DNA of 64,000 nt, taken from positions 1-64,000 of the forward strand of contig JAJZDN010000015.1 of assembly GCA_021805985.1 (NCBI GenBank). Direction: 5' to 3'. The notes beneath the pieces are model-generated. The model was not told the origin of the DNA, made no database searches, and worked only from the letters and a program-made list of their open reading frames with translations. This DNA is from Planctomycetota bacterium (lineage in GTDB: Bacteria > Planctomycetota > Phycisphaerae > WQYP01). Position 1 is the stretch's first letter, and each line of letters begins with the position of its first letter. Below are positions 9,401-16,960 of this stretch, piece after piece. The position numbers were made by a program, and so were the translations under genes.

Positions 9401-10343
9401 GCAGGGCGGTGTACGCTGGAAAAGTGTATCTGATTTGCAATACGGAAATGCGCGGCCGGGCAATAATGTTCGCGTGATACCACGGACTTTGGGCATTACC
9501 GGAAGTGAGTTGGTAGCGGAATGTGCCCGCAATATCCCTGAGATTTGCACGAAAGGCGTTCGGCCCGATATGCGTCATCGCGATCAGCCGTTGCGTTCCG
9601 GCGGTGTTGGTCAAATTCAATGTCATGGAGCGCACCGGCTTACCGACCAGTGGTGGCTTGGCTTTGCCGAGAATTTCCAGATCGGCTCCCTGCCCGAGGG
9701 TGACATCGCCCGGCGTTACATGGATGGCCAAGCTTGATCCTACCGCCGTGCTCCAGGGTGCAAAAATCCTCCGCACGCCGGTAGTCACCGTTTGGGGAAA
9801 TAACGGCCAGAGAATCAGCCACGCCAGAACCGCCGGTATACAATAGGCCGCCCATTGCATAATATTTTTTCGGGATAAAACCGTGTCGATATTAATGCGG
9901 TCGGTATGCTCCCGGGCTTGTTGGATGACATGACGCACCATTTCCGGTGACGCATGTTCTACCGGCGGAGGACTTTGGGAAAATTCTACCGCGCTGATAA
10001 TGCGTTCTTCATGTTCCGGCTCACGCTTTTCCACCATGCCTGCTGCCGCCTGCAGATCCAATTCACCCCAGACCGGCCGCAGCAGCCAAACGGTTACGGC
10101 AATCATGCTGCTCCAGGCCGCAATCGCGATAATCCATCGCAGCACCGACGGCATGGTCGGTTGCCCACCCAGCAGCAATACCACCAACAGAGAAATCAGC
10201 AGACAAATCAATATCGCCTTGAGCAAAGCACTGATAATCTGGAATCGCCGGTGGCGTCCGGCTACATGGGCGAGAATTTCCACAATATCGGCAGGCAACG
10301 CACCCGGTGCATCCGAATCGGTGTATAGCATGTTTTCCGGCAT
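6459..10343 (-). CDS. giant Gln-rich coiled-coil membrane protein (DUF4175-like)
   Basis: A 1294-aa protein of unknown function. Two close transmembrane helices lie near residues 38-90 (ALLKAILICLLISLLVVLLL, then WIIAIAAWSSMIAVTVWLL) and a third near 165-185. An Ig-like extracytoplasmic section follows to about residue 540, then some 600 residues of low-complexity coiled coil built from Gln, Ala, Leu and Asn, and a Gly/Pro-rich patch. The last 30 residues (LLNTARQNIPSGYKRMVRDY) look folded and conserved. The layout resembles DUF4175-type proteins that in many bacteria sit in BatA/MoxR clusters, but those partners are absent here. The ATG at 10343 follows GAGG; a TTG lies two codons earlier. 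It is coupled to the repeat protein downstream. Confidence 0.78.
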   Translation of the reverse strand: MPENMLYTDSDAPGALPADIVEILAHVAGRHRRFQIISALLKAILICLLISLLVVLLLGGQPTMPSVLRWIIAIAAWSSMIAVTVWLLRPVWGELDLQAAAGMVEKREPEHEERIISAVEFSQSPPPVEHASPEMVRHVIQQAREHTDRINIDTVLSRKNIMQWAAYCIPAVLAWLILWPLFPQTVTTGVRRIFAPWSTAVGSSLAIHVTPGDVTLGQGADLEILGKAKPPLVGKPVRSMTLNLTNTAGTQRLIAMTHIGPNAFRANLRDIAGTFRYQLTSGNAQSPWYHANIIARPRISVLQIRYTFPAYTALPARSVAGKNGSIKAIIGTQVQLIVHASEPLAKKSFVAMGTPVAGVLQPLPLTQVTGLEYQATFPVEYSCSYRINLINGQGIKNNDNHVWPIVAIPDQPPLIHIVQPVRRVRVRVDDSVPILFDASDEFGLSGVQAIVMVGHSLPMSYNIDLGMKNPRHVQQTWKLSVADQLLTADRPHARAIFYRLEAIDNCQPGHQKTRTALHELLIDRHLQQSYQQRRDMAAYRAEKAAIAKAQKAINRDKQRVANLQRTPGNRRLSTGQQRVAEQVQQNLSQTVDNLQAAAKATQNSAFSATAKKAAAAAEQNLPKAANQVAAASFATPQQSAQRNTDLAAAQQNLGQSQQALNKLQQQMAQQAGQQQLADSLKTLARQQQALAKQMTQQPDSPKVKHQQQKLHHQLTKLLQQHKSLQTPVAAKVQPSMSSLKNQLGKIISAQQEAAGTLQRQLHAQSAKTQLSQLAVQQQKLNKHIKALETSAKSAGQAQPNLPNDLVMNAVVSNLRQHAGPAAIQGQNNIARNLQTAASNLNHAAQPPTPQQQQAHRAALDNEHQLSHINAATNPQGTTSPAQQANALQRAAGSMNQLAQKMLNQAPTPAEAKNLNAAMTQAQAAMRAAADQNAGQARSSLQHAQQFMNKAVQQQAAHTQTHAGQSGQLQQLARNAAQLAQRQQQLAAQTKKLMAQISAPAANPQQQAQNARKIADQITQAAALAKKLEQQTQNGAPDLNSDIAQARRQMQSGTRDQQASAQALNKVNQAAAVEHQQSALQHLHIAMDDLNGALHSPEMQNVPQYKNMIAGQIQQQQKGAGGKAAGNQQAKGSKNSSGNQQAQTGQSSYQRIMSAAQQVQHAMQAQRQAGQGNSQAAQQAAQSLGAAGETMNTQGPPGAPTGGSSESLAMAGQAGTPGAAGKGLSGKPSGMTGPGGPRGAPPKPVLAMGISPEQWSNLGPLAKRQLLNTARQNIPSGYKRMVRDYYIRLSEMRVR

Positions 10344-10361
10344 GGTCAAACCTCGCCAAAA

Positions 10362-10382
10362 GGAAGCTCATTCCAAGCTTCC
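10362..10382 (-). promoter_or_regulatory. perfect hairpin in the leader of the coiled-coil gene
   Basis: GGAAGCT and AGCTTCC form a perfect 7-bp inverted repeat around a 7-base loop, 18 bases upstream of the ATG at 10343 in the untranslated leader. It could be an operator or an RNA hairpin. No function is shown by the sequence. Confidence 0.3.
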
Positions 10383-10546
10383 GGTGGATCATCAGTATTG
10401 TACCGTTCCGCGAGGCAAATAGGCAGTCCTTAAAGCATTTTACAATGCATTTGCATTTCTCTTTGCCTTGCTATCTATCGCAAAGCGTATGACAATACGG
10501 TTTAACCATTCGGTTACCTGGCGCACTGGGTGTAATGGAGCCTGAT

Positions 10547-11110
10547 ATGCCGCGATGTCCCGGTTGTTTTGTAATGCTTGCCATGAGTAATTATGGTGGA
10601 GTAAATGTGAAAACATGCAGCAGTTGCTTCGGGGCTTGGATTTCCCGTGTGAGTCTGATGCACATTGTCCGGGCCGTAGAACCGCCTGAGGCCGGCCCAA
10701 CCACACCATCGCTTAAGGATTTGGCCGCGTTGGTTATTGAAGGGCATAACAAACGCCGTTTTCCCTGCCCGGAATGCCGACAACAAATGACCTTGGATCG
10801 CCTGCATCCGATGATCCCTGTTGATCTGCAGTTTTGTAGTAAATGTGCTTATGTATGGCTGGATGTCGGCAAATTAGCACTGACCCAGCGGCTGTACCAC
10901 GAGCTTACCAATAGCACCGATCCTAAAATTATAAAAATTCGTGACCGTTACGCCCTGGCAAGTATGGGAATGGAGGTTCACAGAGAACGCGGTCAGGCCG
11001 TTGGCAGTTCTACCGCCGTGGCAATGGGACAGTCAATGGGATTTGCATCGCCGTTCGGCGTCGGCGGCGGGTTTGATCTTAATACACTTGTAGGAATGTT
11101 GGACGTTTAA
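10547..11110 (+). CDS. double zinc-ribbon protein (TFIIB-type zinc finger family)
   Basis: A 187-aa cytosolic protein with two Cys4 zinc ribbons: CPGC...CSSCFGAW at the N-terminus and CPEC...CSKCAYVWLD near residues 75-110. The second ends in the W-L-D-x-G-x-L block typical of the zf-TFIIB family of bacterial proteins of unknown role. The C-terminus is Gly/Phe-rich (SPFGVGGGFDLN). The start at 10547 has GGAG six bases upstream; an ATG four codons earlier would bury that site. It is divergent from the coiled-coil protein and two bases upstream of a fucosidase remnant. Confidence 0.8.
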   Translation: MPRCPGCFVMLAMSNYGGVNVKTCSSCFGAWISRVSLMHIVRAVEPPEAGPTTPSLKDLAALVIEGHNKRRFPCPECRQQMTLDRLHPMIPVDLQFCSKCAYVWLDVGKLALTQRLYHELTNSTDPKIIKIRDRYALASMGMEVHRERGQAVGSSTAVAMGQSMGFASPFGVGGGFDLNTLVGMLDV

Positions 11111-11112
11111 GC

Positions 11113-11374
11113 ATGCATGGCAGAGAATTCTGTAAACTTCTGGCCGGCGCAGCGACCGCGGCAGCGCTTCCTGCTTTGGGCCAATCCGCCGATGCGGCCG
11201 GGGCAATCGCGGGGGTCTTTGATAAGTACACCGAAAACTTCCCCGCATGTGCAGCTATTAGGCACAGAGGAAAAACTGCAATGGAAACAGTCCGCGACGG
11301 GCTTACGCGTCGAATTGCCGAAGTACCGCCCTGCAACGGACTATGCGGTGGCGCTGAAAGTGGTCTTGGCGTGA
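11113..11374 (+). pseudogene. alpha-L-fucosidase remnant: leader joined out of frame to C-terminal tail
   Basis: Frame 1 from 11113 reads a Tat-like leader (MHGREFCKLLAGAATAAALP, the planctomycete M-H-R-R-E-F type) and about 20 more residues. From roughly 11240 frame 2 instead reads VQLLGTEEKLQWKQSATGL and VELPKYRPATDYAVALKV to a stop at 11374. This matches the extreme C-terminus of GH29 fucosidases (L-L-G-x-x-E-K-L-x-W-K-Q ... Y-A-x-A-L-K). The 350-400 residues with the catalytic domain are missing. I read this as an internal deletion that also shifted frame. The family assignment of the tail is from memory of GH29 sequences; the leader alone would not identify it. Confidence 0.68.
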
Positions 11375-11418
11375 ATGTAGCCGCTGTCAGGTAGCCGCTG
11401 GCCGGAAAATAAAGCGAC

Positions 11419-11427
11419 TGCTATAGT
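11419..11427 (+). promoter_or_regulatory. extended -10 promoter of dnaX
   Basis: TG-C-TATAGT (11419-11427) is an extended -10 element six bases before the ATG of dnaX. Transcription would begin at or next to the start codon, giving a leaderless mRNA, which fits the absence of a ribosome-binding site. No good -35 is seen, as expected for an extended -10. Confidence 0.45.
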
Positions 11428-11433
11428 GTGTAC

Positions 11434-13200
11434 ATGGTTGCAGGTTACACAGTTTTGGCCCGGCGGTACCGCTCGCAGAACTTCGACCAACTCATTGGTC
11501 AGGAAGCAATCGCCACGACGTTAAAAAACGCCGTTTCGACCGGGCGTTTAGCCCACGCGTTTCTCTTTACCGGTACACGCGGAGTGGGCAAAACGTCTTC
11601 TGCCCGCATATTGGCAAAAGCGATCAACTGCCCAAATTCTGTCAACGGTCAGCCGTGCGGTGAATGCCCAACTTGCAAAGCCATTGCGGCCGGAGAAGAC
11701 ATTGATGTTATTGAAATCGATGGAGCCAGCAATAACGGTGTTGAACAGATTCGGGATCTAAGGCAAAGTGCCGGCATTACGCCCAGCCACAGTAACTTCA
11801 AAATTTACATTATTGACGAAGTTCACATGCTTTCGATGGCAGCGTTCAACGCGTTACTCAAAACGCTGGAAGAACCACCGCCGCACGTAAAGTTTATTTT
11901 TGCCACCACCGATGTGCATAAACTTCCAGCCACCATTTTAAGCCGCTGCCAGCGCTATGATTTTAAAAATATTCCCGCCGCCCGCATCACCGAGCATCTG
12001 CTGGATATCTGCCGGCAGGAAAATACCGAGGCAGAAAAATCAGCCCTGCATCGTATCGCGATTCTGGCCTCCGGGTCCATGCGTGATGCACTCTCCCTGT
12101 TGGATCGGGTGTTGTCCCTGGGCGCGGGACGGATCACAGAAAAGCTGCTGGATGAACTGCTGGGCAAGCCATCATTAGCCCACATGACGGACCTCACGGC
12201 GGCTATGGCGGCCGGGGACGCGGCGGCCGTGCTCAAGCTTTCTGACTATATGCTTTTGGAAGGCATGTCCGCCGAACAGGTGCTGGGTGAATTAACCGAT
12301 CTGTTACGCAATTTAATGGTCTTGCGCGTGTGCGGAGAACAAACCGATATTTTGGATATTCCCGGTGAATGGCGCGGCGCTTTGGTAAAGCTCGCCCCCG
12401 CATTTGATGCTTCGCTGCTGGTGCATCACATTGCATTATGCGATCAGACACTACGCTCTTTGCGTGGCTCAACCATGCAGCGGCCTTTATTTGACGCCTT
12501 AATGGTTCGACTGGCTATGGCGGGGCAATTCAGCAGTATCCGGCAGATACTTGAATCTGGGCAGTTGCCGCCTCCGGACGCGCAAAAAAAAAATGATTCA
12601 CCAAGCGTTGCAGCCCAGGGCGATTCCCCGCATGTGACAATTCCCGCCCGACCGCAAAGCCGGCAACTTTCCAGTCCGCCCGCGTCGGAATTACCGCCGG
12701 ACTCGCCTGTGCCCTTGCGCTCGCCTGCACTGACCGCCGCCGTGACGCCCAGTGCCGAAGACGGCAACTCGATGTGGGAATCCGTGGAAGCGTATCTGCT
12801 GGAAAATCAAGGGGCATCCCTGGTTAATTTGCTTAATGGCCAAGCGCGTATTATTTCAGCGGATGTCAGCAAGGGCACAATCCAATTGGAAGTGCCCAGT
12901 CACACGCATACAATGGTCAGTAGTGAGCGGTACCTGCGGATGATTGAGGCGGCTTTTGCCGCCAGAATGGGCAAAGCTTGTCGCTTGGAAATTAGCGTTG
13001 CCGCTCGCCCGGTCGTCGCTGCTGCACCCCTGGCAAACGCCCCAGTTCGCCCGGCACCTGTGTCCAGCCCGCGCATTTCGCCGGAGTTAATGAAACGCGC
13101 TCAGGAAATGCCGGCGGTCAAGCAGTTAATGGAAAAAATGGGGGCGAAACTTGTGAATGTGGAACCGCTGGAAGTCAGCCCGGAATCTTCGGATCATTGA
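11434..13200 (+). CDS. dnaX: DNA polymerase III subunits gamma/tau
   Basis: Clamp-loader ATPase of the replicative polymerase. The 588-aa tau product shows Walker A GTRGVGKT (47-54), a Cys4 zinc site (C66, C75, C78, C81), Walker B with DEVHML near 127, and the sensor region ATILSRCQRYDF. Domain III is followed by a Pro/Ser-rich linker and a C-terminal tau region. The start ATG at 11434 sits six bases after an extended -10 promoter; an in-frame GTG two codons earlier is unlikely. Inside the linker a run of ten A residues (12584-12593) could yield a shorter gamma form by slippage. It is followed by ybaB and recR, the common dnaX-ybaB-recR order. Confidence 0.97.
   Translation: MVAGYTVLARRYRSQNFDQLIGQEAIATTLKNAVSTGRLAHAFLFTGTRGVGKTSSARILAKAINCPNSVNGQPCGECPTCKAIAAGEDIDVIEIDGASNNGVEQIRDLRQSAGITPSHSNFKIYIIDEVHMLSMAAFNALLKTLEEPPPHVKFIFATTDVHKLPATILSRCQRYDFKNIPAARITEHLLDICRQENTEAEKSALHRIAILASGSMRDALSLLDRVLSLGAGRITEKLLDELLGKPSLAHMTDLTAAMAAGDAAAVLKLSDYMLLEGMSAEQVLGELTDLLRNLMVLRVCGEQTDILDIPGEWRGALVKLAPAFDASLLVHHIALCDQTLRSLRGSTMQRPLFDALMVRLAMAGQFSSIRQILESGQLPPPDAQKKNDSPSVAAQGDSPHVTIPARPQSRQLSSPPASELPPDSPVPLRSPALTAAVTPSAEDGNSMWESVEAYLLENQGASLVNLLNGQARIISADVSKGTIQLEVPSHTHTMVSSERYLRMIEAAFAARMGKACRLEISVAARPVVAAAPLANAPVRPAPVSSPRISPELMKRAQEMPAVKQLMEKMGAKLVNVEPLEVSPESSDH
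12584..12593 (+). other. A10 slippery run in dnaX, candidate gamma-forming slippage site
   Basis: Ten consecutive A residues cover codons 384-387 (CAA AAA AAA AAT). With one extra A the next codon is TGA, ending the protein at 387 aa. With one A fewer a TGA follows 14 codons later, ending at 400 aa. Both lie just after clamp-loader domain III, where E. coli (ribosomal -1 frameshift) and Thermus thermophilus (A9 transcriptional slippage) generate gamma. Confidence 0.7.
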
Positions 13201-13238
13201 ATCGGAAAGTAATGGAGAATATATAGAAATGAGGAACC

Positions 13239-13589
13239 ATGTTTGATTCGCTAAAATCTCTGGGCCAACTCGGCCCCTTAATGGCCAAGGCCCGAGAAAT
13301 GCAAACTAAAATGGCTGAAGTGCAGCAGAAACTCGGCGATATTAAAGCCGAAGGCTCTGCCGCGGGCGGCATTATTACCGTCACTGCCAATGGCCGGATG
13401 GAAATTATAGAATTACACTTTTCGCCTGAGGCCTTACGCCTTGAACCGCCCGTACTGGCAGATTTAACCCGCTCGGCAATTAATGATGCGCTGGTAAATG
13501 TTCGCAATATGGTGCAGCAGGAAATGCAGGGTGTCGCCGGCGATATGGACCTATCGGGAATTCAGAAAATGATGGGAATGCCGTCATGA
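13239..13589 (+). CDS. ybaB: YbaB/EbfC nucleoid-associated protein
   Basis: A 116-aa DNA-binding nucleoid-associated protein of the YbaB/EbfC family. It has the expected N-terminal amphipathic helix (LMAKAREMQTKMAEVQQKL), the central block EGSAAGGIITVTANGRMEI and the C-terminal DLTRSAINDALVNVRNMVQQ helix. GAGGA precedes the ATG. The stop overlaps the recR start (ATGA), and it lies 38 bp after dnaX, the usual dnaX-ybaB-recR arrangement. Confidence 0.95.
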   Translation: MFDSLKSLGQLGPLMAKAREMQTKMAEVQQKLGDIKAEGSAAGGIITVTANGRMEIIELHFSPEALRLEPPVLADLTRSAINDALVNVRNMVQQEMQGVAGDMDLSGIQKMMGMPS

Positions 13590-14215
13590 ATGATCATTCC
13601 ATGGCTTACAGCGCCAGTGTCCGGCGACTCATGGATATGTTGGGGCAGTTGCCAGGTGTGGGCAGTCGATCAGCGGAGCGGATGGTTTTTCACATCCTCA
13701 AAGCCAGTTCTGAAGACGCACTTGCGTTAGCGGATGCAATCCGTGCCGTTAAGCAACAGGTCCGTCATTGCAGTATCTGTTATCACTTAACGGAATCGGA
13801 CCCGTGTGAAATTTGTCGCAATCCCAGCCGCGATACCTCGGTGATCTGTGTCGTCGAGCAACCCAAGGATTTGTTTCAAATTGAAGCCACGGGCACCTAT
13901 AAGGGGGTCTACCACGTTTTGCTGGGACATCTGGCCCCTTTAGACGGTATTACTCCGGAAAATCTCACCATTGATGCTCTGGTCGCCCGCTTAGAGCAAC
14001 GTGATGCGACGGGAAATCCTCTGATTCGGGAAGTTATTATCGCAACAAATCCCACCATGGATGGGGACGGTACGGCGCTTTATTTACAAAGTCGCGTGGA
14101 AAATTCCGGTGTGATGATCACACGGCTGGCGCGCGGCCTGCCAGCGGGGGCGCAAATTGAACACGCCAATAAGGCTATTTTGTCCGACGCCCTTTCCGGA
14201 CGCATCAAAATGTAA
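13586..14215 (+). CDS. recR: recombination mediator RecR
   Basis: RecR helps RecFO load RecA at single-stranded gaps. The 209-aa protein has the N-terminal helix-hairpin-helix (LPGVGSRSAERMVFHIL), the Cys4 zinc finger (CSICYHLTESDPCEIC), the Toprim domain (ICVVEQPKDLFQIE, then ATNPTMDGDGTALYL) and the C-terminal LARGLPAGAQIEHAN block. Length is near the typical 200 aa. The ATG overlaps the ybaB stop; a second ATG five codons on is possible. Confidence 0.97.
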   Translation: MNDHSMAYSASVRRLMDMLGQLPGVGSRSAERMVFHILKASSEDALALADAIRAVKQQVRHCSICYHLTESDPCEICRNPSRDTSVICVVEQPKDLFQIEATGTYKGVYHVLLGHLAPLDGITPENLTIDALVARLEQRDATGNPLIREVIIATNPTMDGDGTALYLQSRVENSGVMITRLARGLPAGAQIEHANKAILSDALSGRIKM

Positions 14216-14283
14216 GATTGTACGACCACGGCCGACCCACTCATCTGGGACAGGCGAAATGCCGTAAAATCTGAGAGTGAGTT

Positions 14284-15078
14284 ATGATGCCATTGAAGCT
14301 ATTGGTTGCACAGGGTGTCCCTGAAAGGCAGGTTGCCTGCCCCGGGTCGTTGGCGGGCATACGGTTAGGCGTGGTCATTCCCTGTCGGGGTGATGCGGAT
14401 TTACTACCCGGTTGTCTGGCATCGTTGTCCGATTTTTCCACCGCAGGGGATACCATTGTGGTGGTGAACGCCGATAATTGTCCGGAAACGTCCGCTATCG
14501 CCGCGCGCTGCGGTGTGGAATTAATCCGTTCTGCGAAACCGGACCGCGGTAAGGCTATTGCAGCCGGTGTTTCCAATTTGCTGCATCAGACTGCTCCTGC
14601 TCCCGATATCATTTTAATCGCTCATGCGGATATGGAGTTTACCGCCGGAAGCCGGCAGGCTCTCGTGGCGCATCTGGGTCTCAATCCGCGGCGACAGTGG
14701 GGGGCGATGGGGCATCGTATTATGTCCACGCAAAGGAAATATCGGCTTATCGAGTTTGGTAATCGCATCCGCGCCAGTCGCTGGCACATGCCCTATGGTG
14801 ATCAGGCCATGTTTTTCGGAGTGGACGCTTTAGCCGCCGCTGGCGGATTCCCGCAGCAAAACCACCTGGAAGATTGTGAATTGTCGCTTCGATTGAGGTC
14901 CATGACTCCCGCGCTTTACGTTAATTACCCTGTGCGCATCGGCGAACGCCATTGGCGACGCGGTGTTACTTTGACCAGTGTACGGAATTGGTTCATCGCC
15001 ATAAACTATTTCATCATTCGGGTGGAATCACACGCCGTATGTTCAGAATCCTCAGCAGAGAAGCCGATAGCCGTATGA
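14284..15078 (+). CDS. family 2 glycosyltransferase (TIGR04283-like)
   Basis: A 264-aa GT-A-fold glycosyltransferase. RLGVVIPCRGDADLLPGCLA is the N-terminal nucleotide-binding strand, ILIAHADMEF carries an H-A-D-M form of the metal-binding D-x-D, and GGFPQQNHLEDCELSLRLR is the E-D-x-x-L/F acceptor motif. It resembles the short GT2 family (TIGR04283) usually encoded beside a DUF2064 protein (TIGR04282), exactly as here. Its stop overlaps the next start (ATGA). That family was named from arsenosugar-type clusters, but no arsM or arsS is present, so the product is unknown. There are two adjacent ATGs and no strong ribosome site. Confidence 0.85.
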   Translation: MMPLKLLVAQGVPERQVACPGSLAGIRLGVVIPCRGDADLLPGCLASLSDFSTAGDTIVVVNADNCPETSAIAARCGVELIRSAKPDRGKAIAAGVSNLLHQTAPAPDIILIAHADMEFTAGSRQALVAHLGLNPRRQWGAMGHRIMSTQRKYRLIEFGNRIRASRWHMPYGDQAMFFGVDALAAAGGFPQQNHLEDCELSLRLRSMTPALYVNYPVRIGERHWRRGVTLTSVRNWFIAINYFIIRVESHAVCSESSAEKPIAV

Positions 15079-15764
15079 ACAACCATAAAAGTTTGCATAT
15101 CAACTTGGCGCTGATGGCTAAAGCACCGCGCGCGGGTTATGTGAAAACGCGATTACATAAAGCCTTCTCCCCCGAACAGGCCTGCGATATTTATCGCTGC
15201 TTTTTAGGCCGCGCCGGCGCTTTGGCGGAAAGCTGGCAACAAATCCGCCCGAATATTCACTTGATTCTGGCCTTTGATCCCCCGGATAAACCGCACTTAT
15301 GGGATGCCTGGAACGCCTGGAACCGTCAGGCGCAGTCTGCGGGGGACCTTGGTGATCGATTGCAAAGTGTGGTGGCATACGCTGAATCGGAAGAGCCGTC
15401 CGCAGTTATTTTTATCGGGGCTGATGCGCCGGAATTATCTGTGGAGCATTTAGACTTCGCCAGAGAAAATCTGTTGAACCATGATGCAGTTATGGTGCCC
15501 GCTTTTGACGGCGGCTATGTGCTTCTGGGCTTATATAGCCGGGCGAAAGTTCTTTTAAATGGGATCAACTGGGGAACCGACGAAGTGTGCGGGCAAACCA
15601 GGGAAATCGCTCACCAGGCCGGCCTGAAGTTGGCAGAGACTCCGCCTATTTCCGATGTGGATACCGCCGATGATGTTGCCGAACTCATTGACCGCCTGTT
15701 ATCCTTGCCGGATGAGAATAATAATGCGCTGGCGACAGCGCTGTTGAAAATTACCCACCAATAA
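15075..15764 (+). CDS. DUF2064 nucleotidyl/glycosyltransferase-like protein (TIGR04282-like)
   Basis: A 229-aa protein of the DUF2064 family, a nucleotidyltransferase-like GT-A fold. The start LALMAKAPRAGYVKTRL matches the family signature M-x-K-x-P-x-x-G-x-V-K-T-R-L; later blocks are FIGADAPELS (metal-binding G-x-D-x-P) and PAFDGGYVLLGL. The ATG at 15075 overlaps the stop of the preceding glycosyltransferase by 4 bp, so the two are coupled and probably act in one pathway. An ORF extending back to 14952 is overlap with that gene. The substrate is not deducible. Confidence 0.88.
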   Translation: MNNHKSLHINLALMAKAPRAGYVKTRLHKAFSPEQACDIYRCFLGRAGALAESWQQIRPNIHLILAFDPPDKPHLWDAWNAWNRQAQSAGDLGDRLQSVVAYAESEEPSAVIFIGADAPELSVEHLDFARENLLNHDAVMVPAFDGGYVLLGLYSRAKVLLNGINWGTDEVCGQTREIAHQAGLKLAETPPISDVDTADDVAELIDRLLSLPDENNNALATALLKITHQ

Positions 15765-15774
15765 AGGACGTACT

Positions 15775-16524
15775 ATGACACCACCACTTAAGGGCAAAAC
15801 AGCGATCATCACGGGTGCCAGTGCCGGTATCGGCTGGGCTACAGCACTTGAACTGGCCGCACACGGAGCCACCGTGATACTGACCGCCCGCCGCGCCGAT
15901 CGCCTGGCCGACTTATCTAAAACAATTGCGGCCACCGGCGGAAAGGCCGTGATTTTCCCCGGTGATGCCGGAGAACAATCTCACATTGATCAATTACTTT
16001 CCAAGGCCATGGAATTGACCGGCCGGCTTGATATTGTCATCGTCAACGCAGGCCGCGGTTTGGCGGGCGGTATACTTACCAGTGATCAAACGCAATGGGA
16101 ATCGCTGTATAAGCTTAATGTGCTCGGGGCAGCATATTTAATGCGTGGGGCGGCCAAAATTATGGTGGAGAAACAGTCTGGAGATATTGTTGCTTTAGGC
16201 TCCGTTGCGGGCCACAATATTTCTCCCTTCAGCGGATTTTACGGCTCCACCAAATGGGCCGTCGCCGCGATTGCTGAATCGTTACGTCGCGAAGTTGCCA
16301 GCCGGTCCGTGCGCGTTACAACCGTCAAGCCGGGCATCGTCGAAAGCGAATTTCAGGAAGCCGCCGGCTACACCTATGAAAACTTCACCAAATCCATCGC
16401 CCGGTTTGGCAAGGTCCTCTCGGCAGAAGACGTAGCCCGGACCATTGGCTTCATCGTCAGCCAACCCCCGCACGTACATATTAATGAAGTGGTAGTACGG
16501 CCCACCGGCCAGGATTATCCGTAA
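15775..16524 (+). CDS. short-chain dehydrogenase/reductase (SDR)
   Basis: A 249-aa classical SDR, an NAD(P)-dependent oxidoreductase of the cytosol. GASAGIGWA near residue 14 is the Rossmann Gly motif, ARRADRL after strand 2 suggests NADP preference, and VNAGRG is the N-A-G motif. The catalytic Ser-Tyr-Lys is seen as GSVAGHN and Y-G-S-T-K. The closest general class is the YdfG/3-hydroxy-acid dehydrogenase-like group, but the substrate is unknown. AAGGA lies before the ATG. It follows the glycosyltransferase pair by 10 bp and may be co-transcribed. Confidence 0.93.
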   Translation: MTPPLKGKTAIITGASAGIGWATALELAAHGATVILTARRADRLADLSKTIAATGGKAVIFPGDAGEQSHIDQLLSKAMELTGRLDIVIVNAGRGLAGGILTSDQTQWESLYKLNVLGAAYLMRGAAKIMVEKQSGDIVALGSVAGHNISPFSGFYGSTKWAVAAIAESLRREVASRSVRVTTVKPGIVESEFQEAAGYTYENFTKSIARFGKVLSAEDVARTIGFIVSQPPHVHINEVVVRPTGQDYP

Positions 16525-16546
16525 GCAGCTTTTTTACGAGGATTAA

Positions 16547-16960
16547 ATGATGAATGTGCGGACATTAGAGGTTAAAGGCAGACGCTTTGTGCAATTGGCC
16601 GAGCGTGATTATTTGAAACTTGTGCGGCAGGCCAAGATAAGCGCACCGGAAGCCGATATGCCGTCACTACCATCGGTGGGGCCGGACGGTAACTACCCCG
16701 CGTTGGAATACGCCCGTGCATCACTGGCCCGCGACATCATCAGCACGCGACGCCGCCTGGGGCTTTCACAAGTTGAGCTGGCCCGGCGGGCGGGTATACC
16801 TCCTGAAAGTTTGAATCGCGTGGAACGAGCCAGAACGAATCCGACCATCAAGACGGTTGACAAGATTGACCGTGCATTGAAAGCTGCGGAAAAAACGGCC
16901 ACTCACGGATTGAACGATGTCCCAAAACTTGGACAAAAAAAAGATGTCAGGGACCAATAA
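16547..16960 (+). CDS. XRE-family antitoxin-like regulator, without toxin
   Basis: A 137-aa protein: an N-terminal section (VRTLEVKGRRFVQLAERDYL) then a C-terminal XRE helix-turn-helix (TRRRLGLSQVELARRAGIPP...LNRVERA). It is a clear paralogue of the antitoxin at 17650-18042, sharing the P-A-L-E-Y-x-R-A-x-L-A-R-D-I block. That gene is preceded by a toxin; this one is preceded only by F-Y-E-D and a stop (16532-16546) in the toxin-like frame, the same last residues as the toxin at 17394-17645. So it may have lost its toxin. ACGAGGAT in those codons serves as ribosome site. Two ATGs (16547, 16550) are possible. Confidence 0.85.
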   Translation: MMNVRTLEVKGRRFVQLAERDYLKLVRQAKISAPEADMPSLPSVGPDGNYPALEYARASLARDIISTRRRLGLSQVELARRAGIPPESLNRVERARTNPTIKTVDKIDRALKAAEKTATHGLNDVPKLGQKKDVRDQ

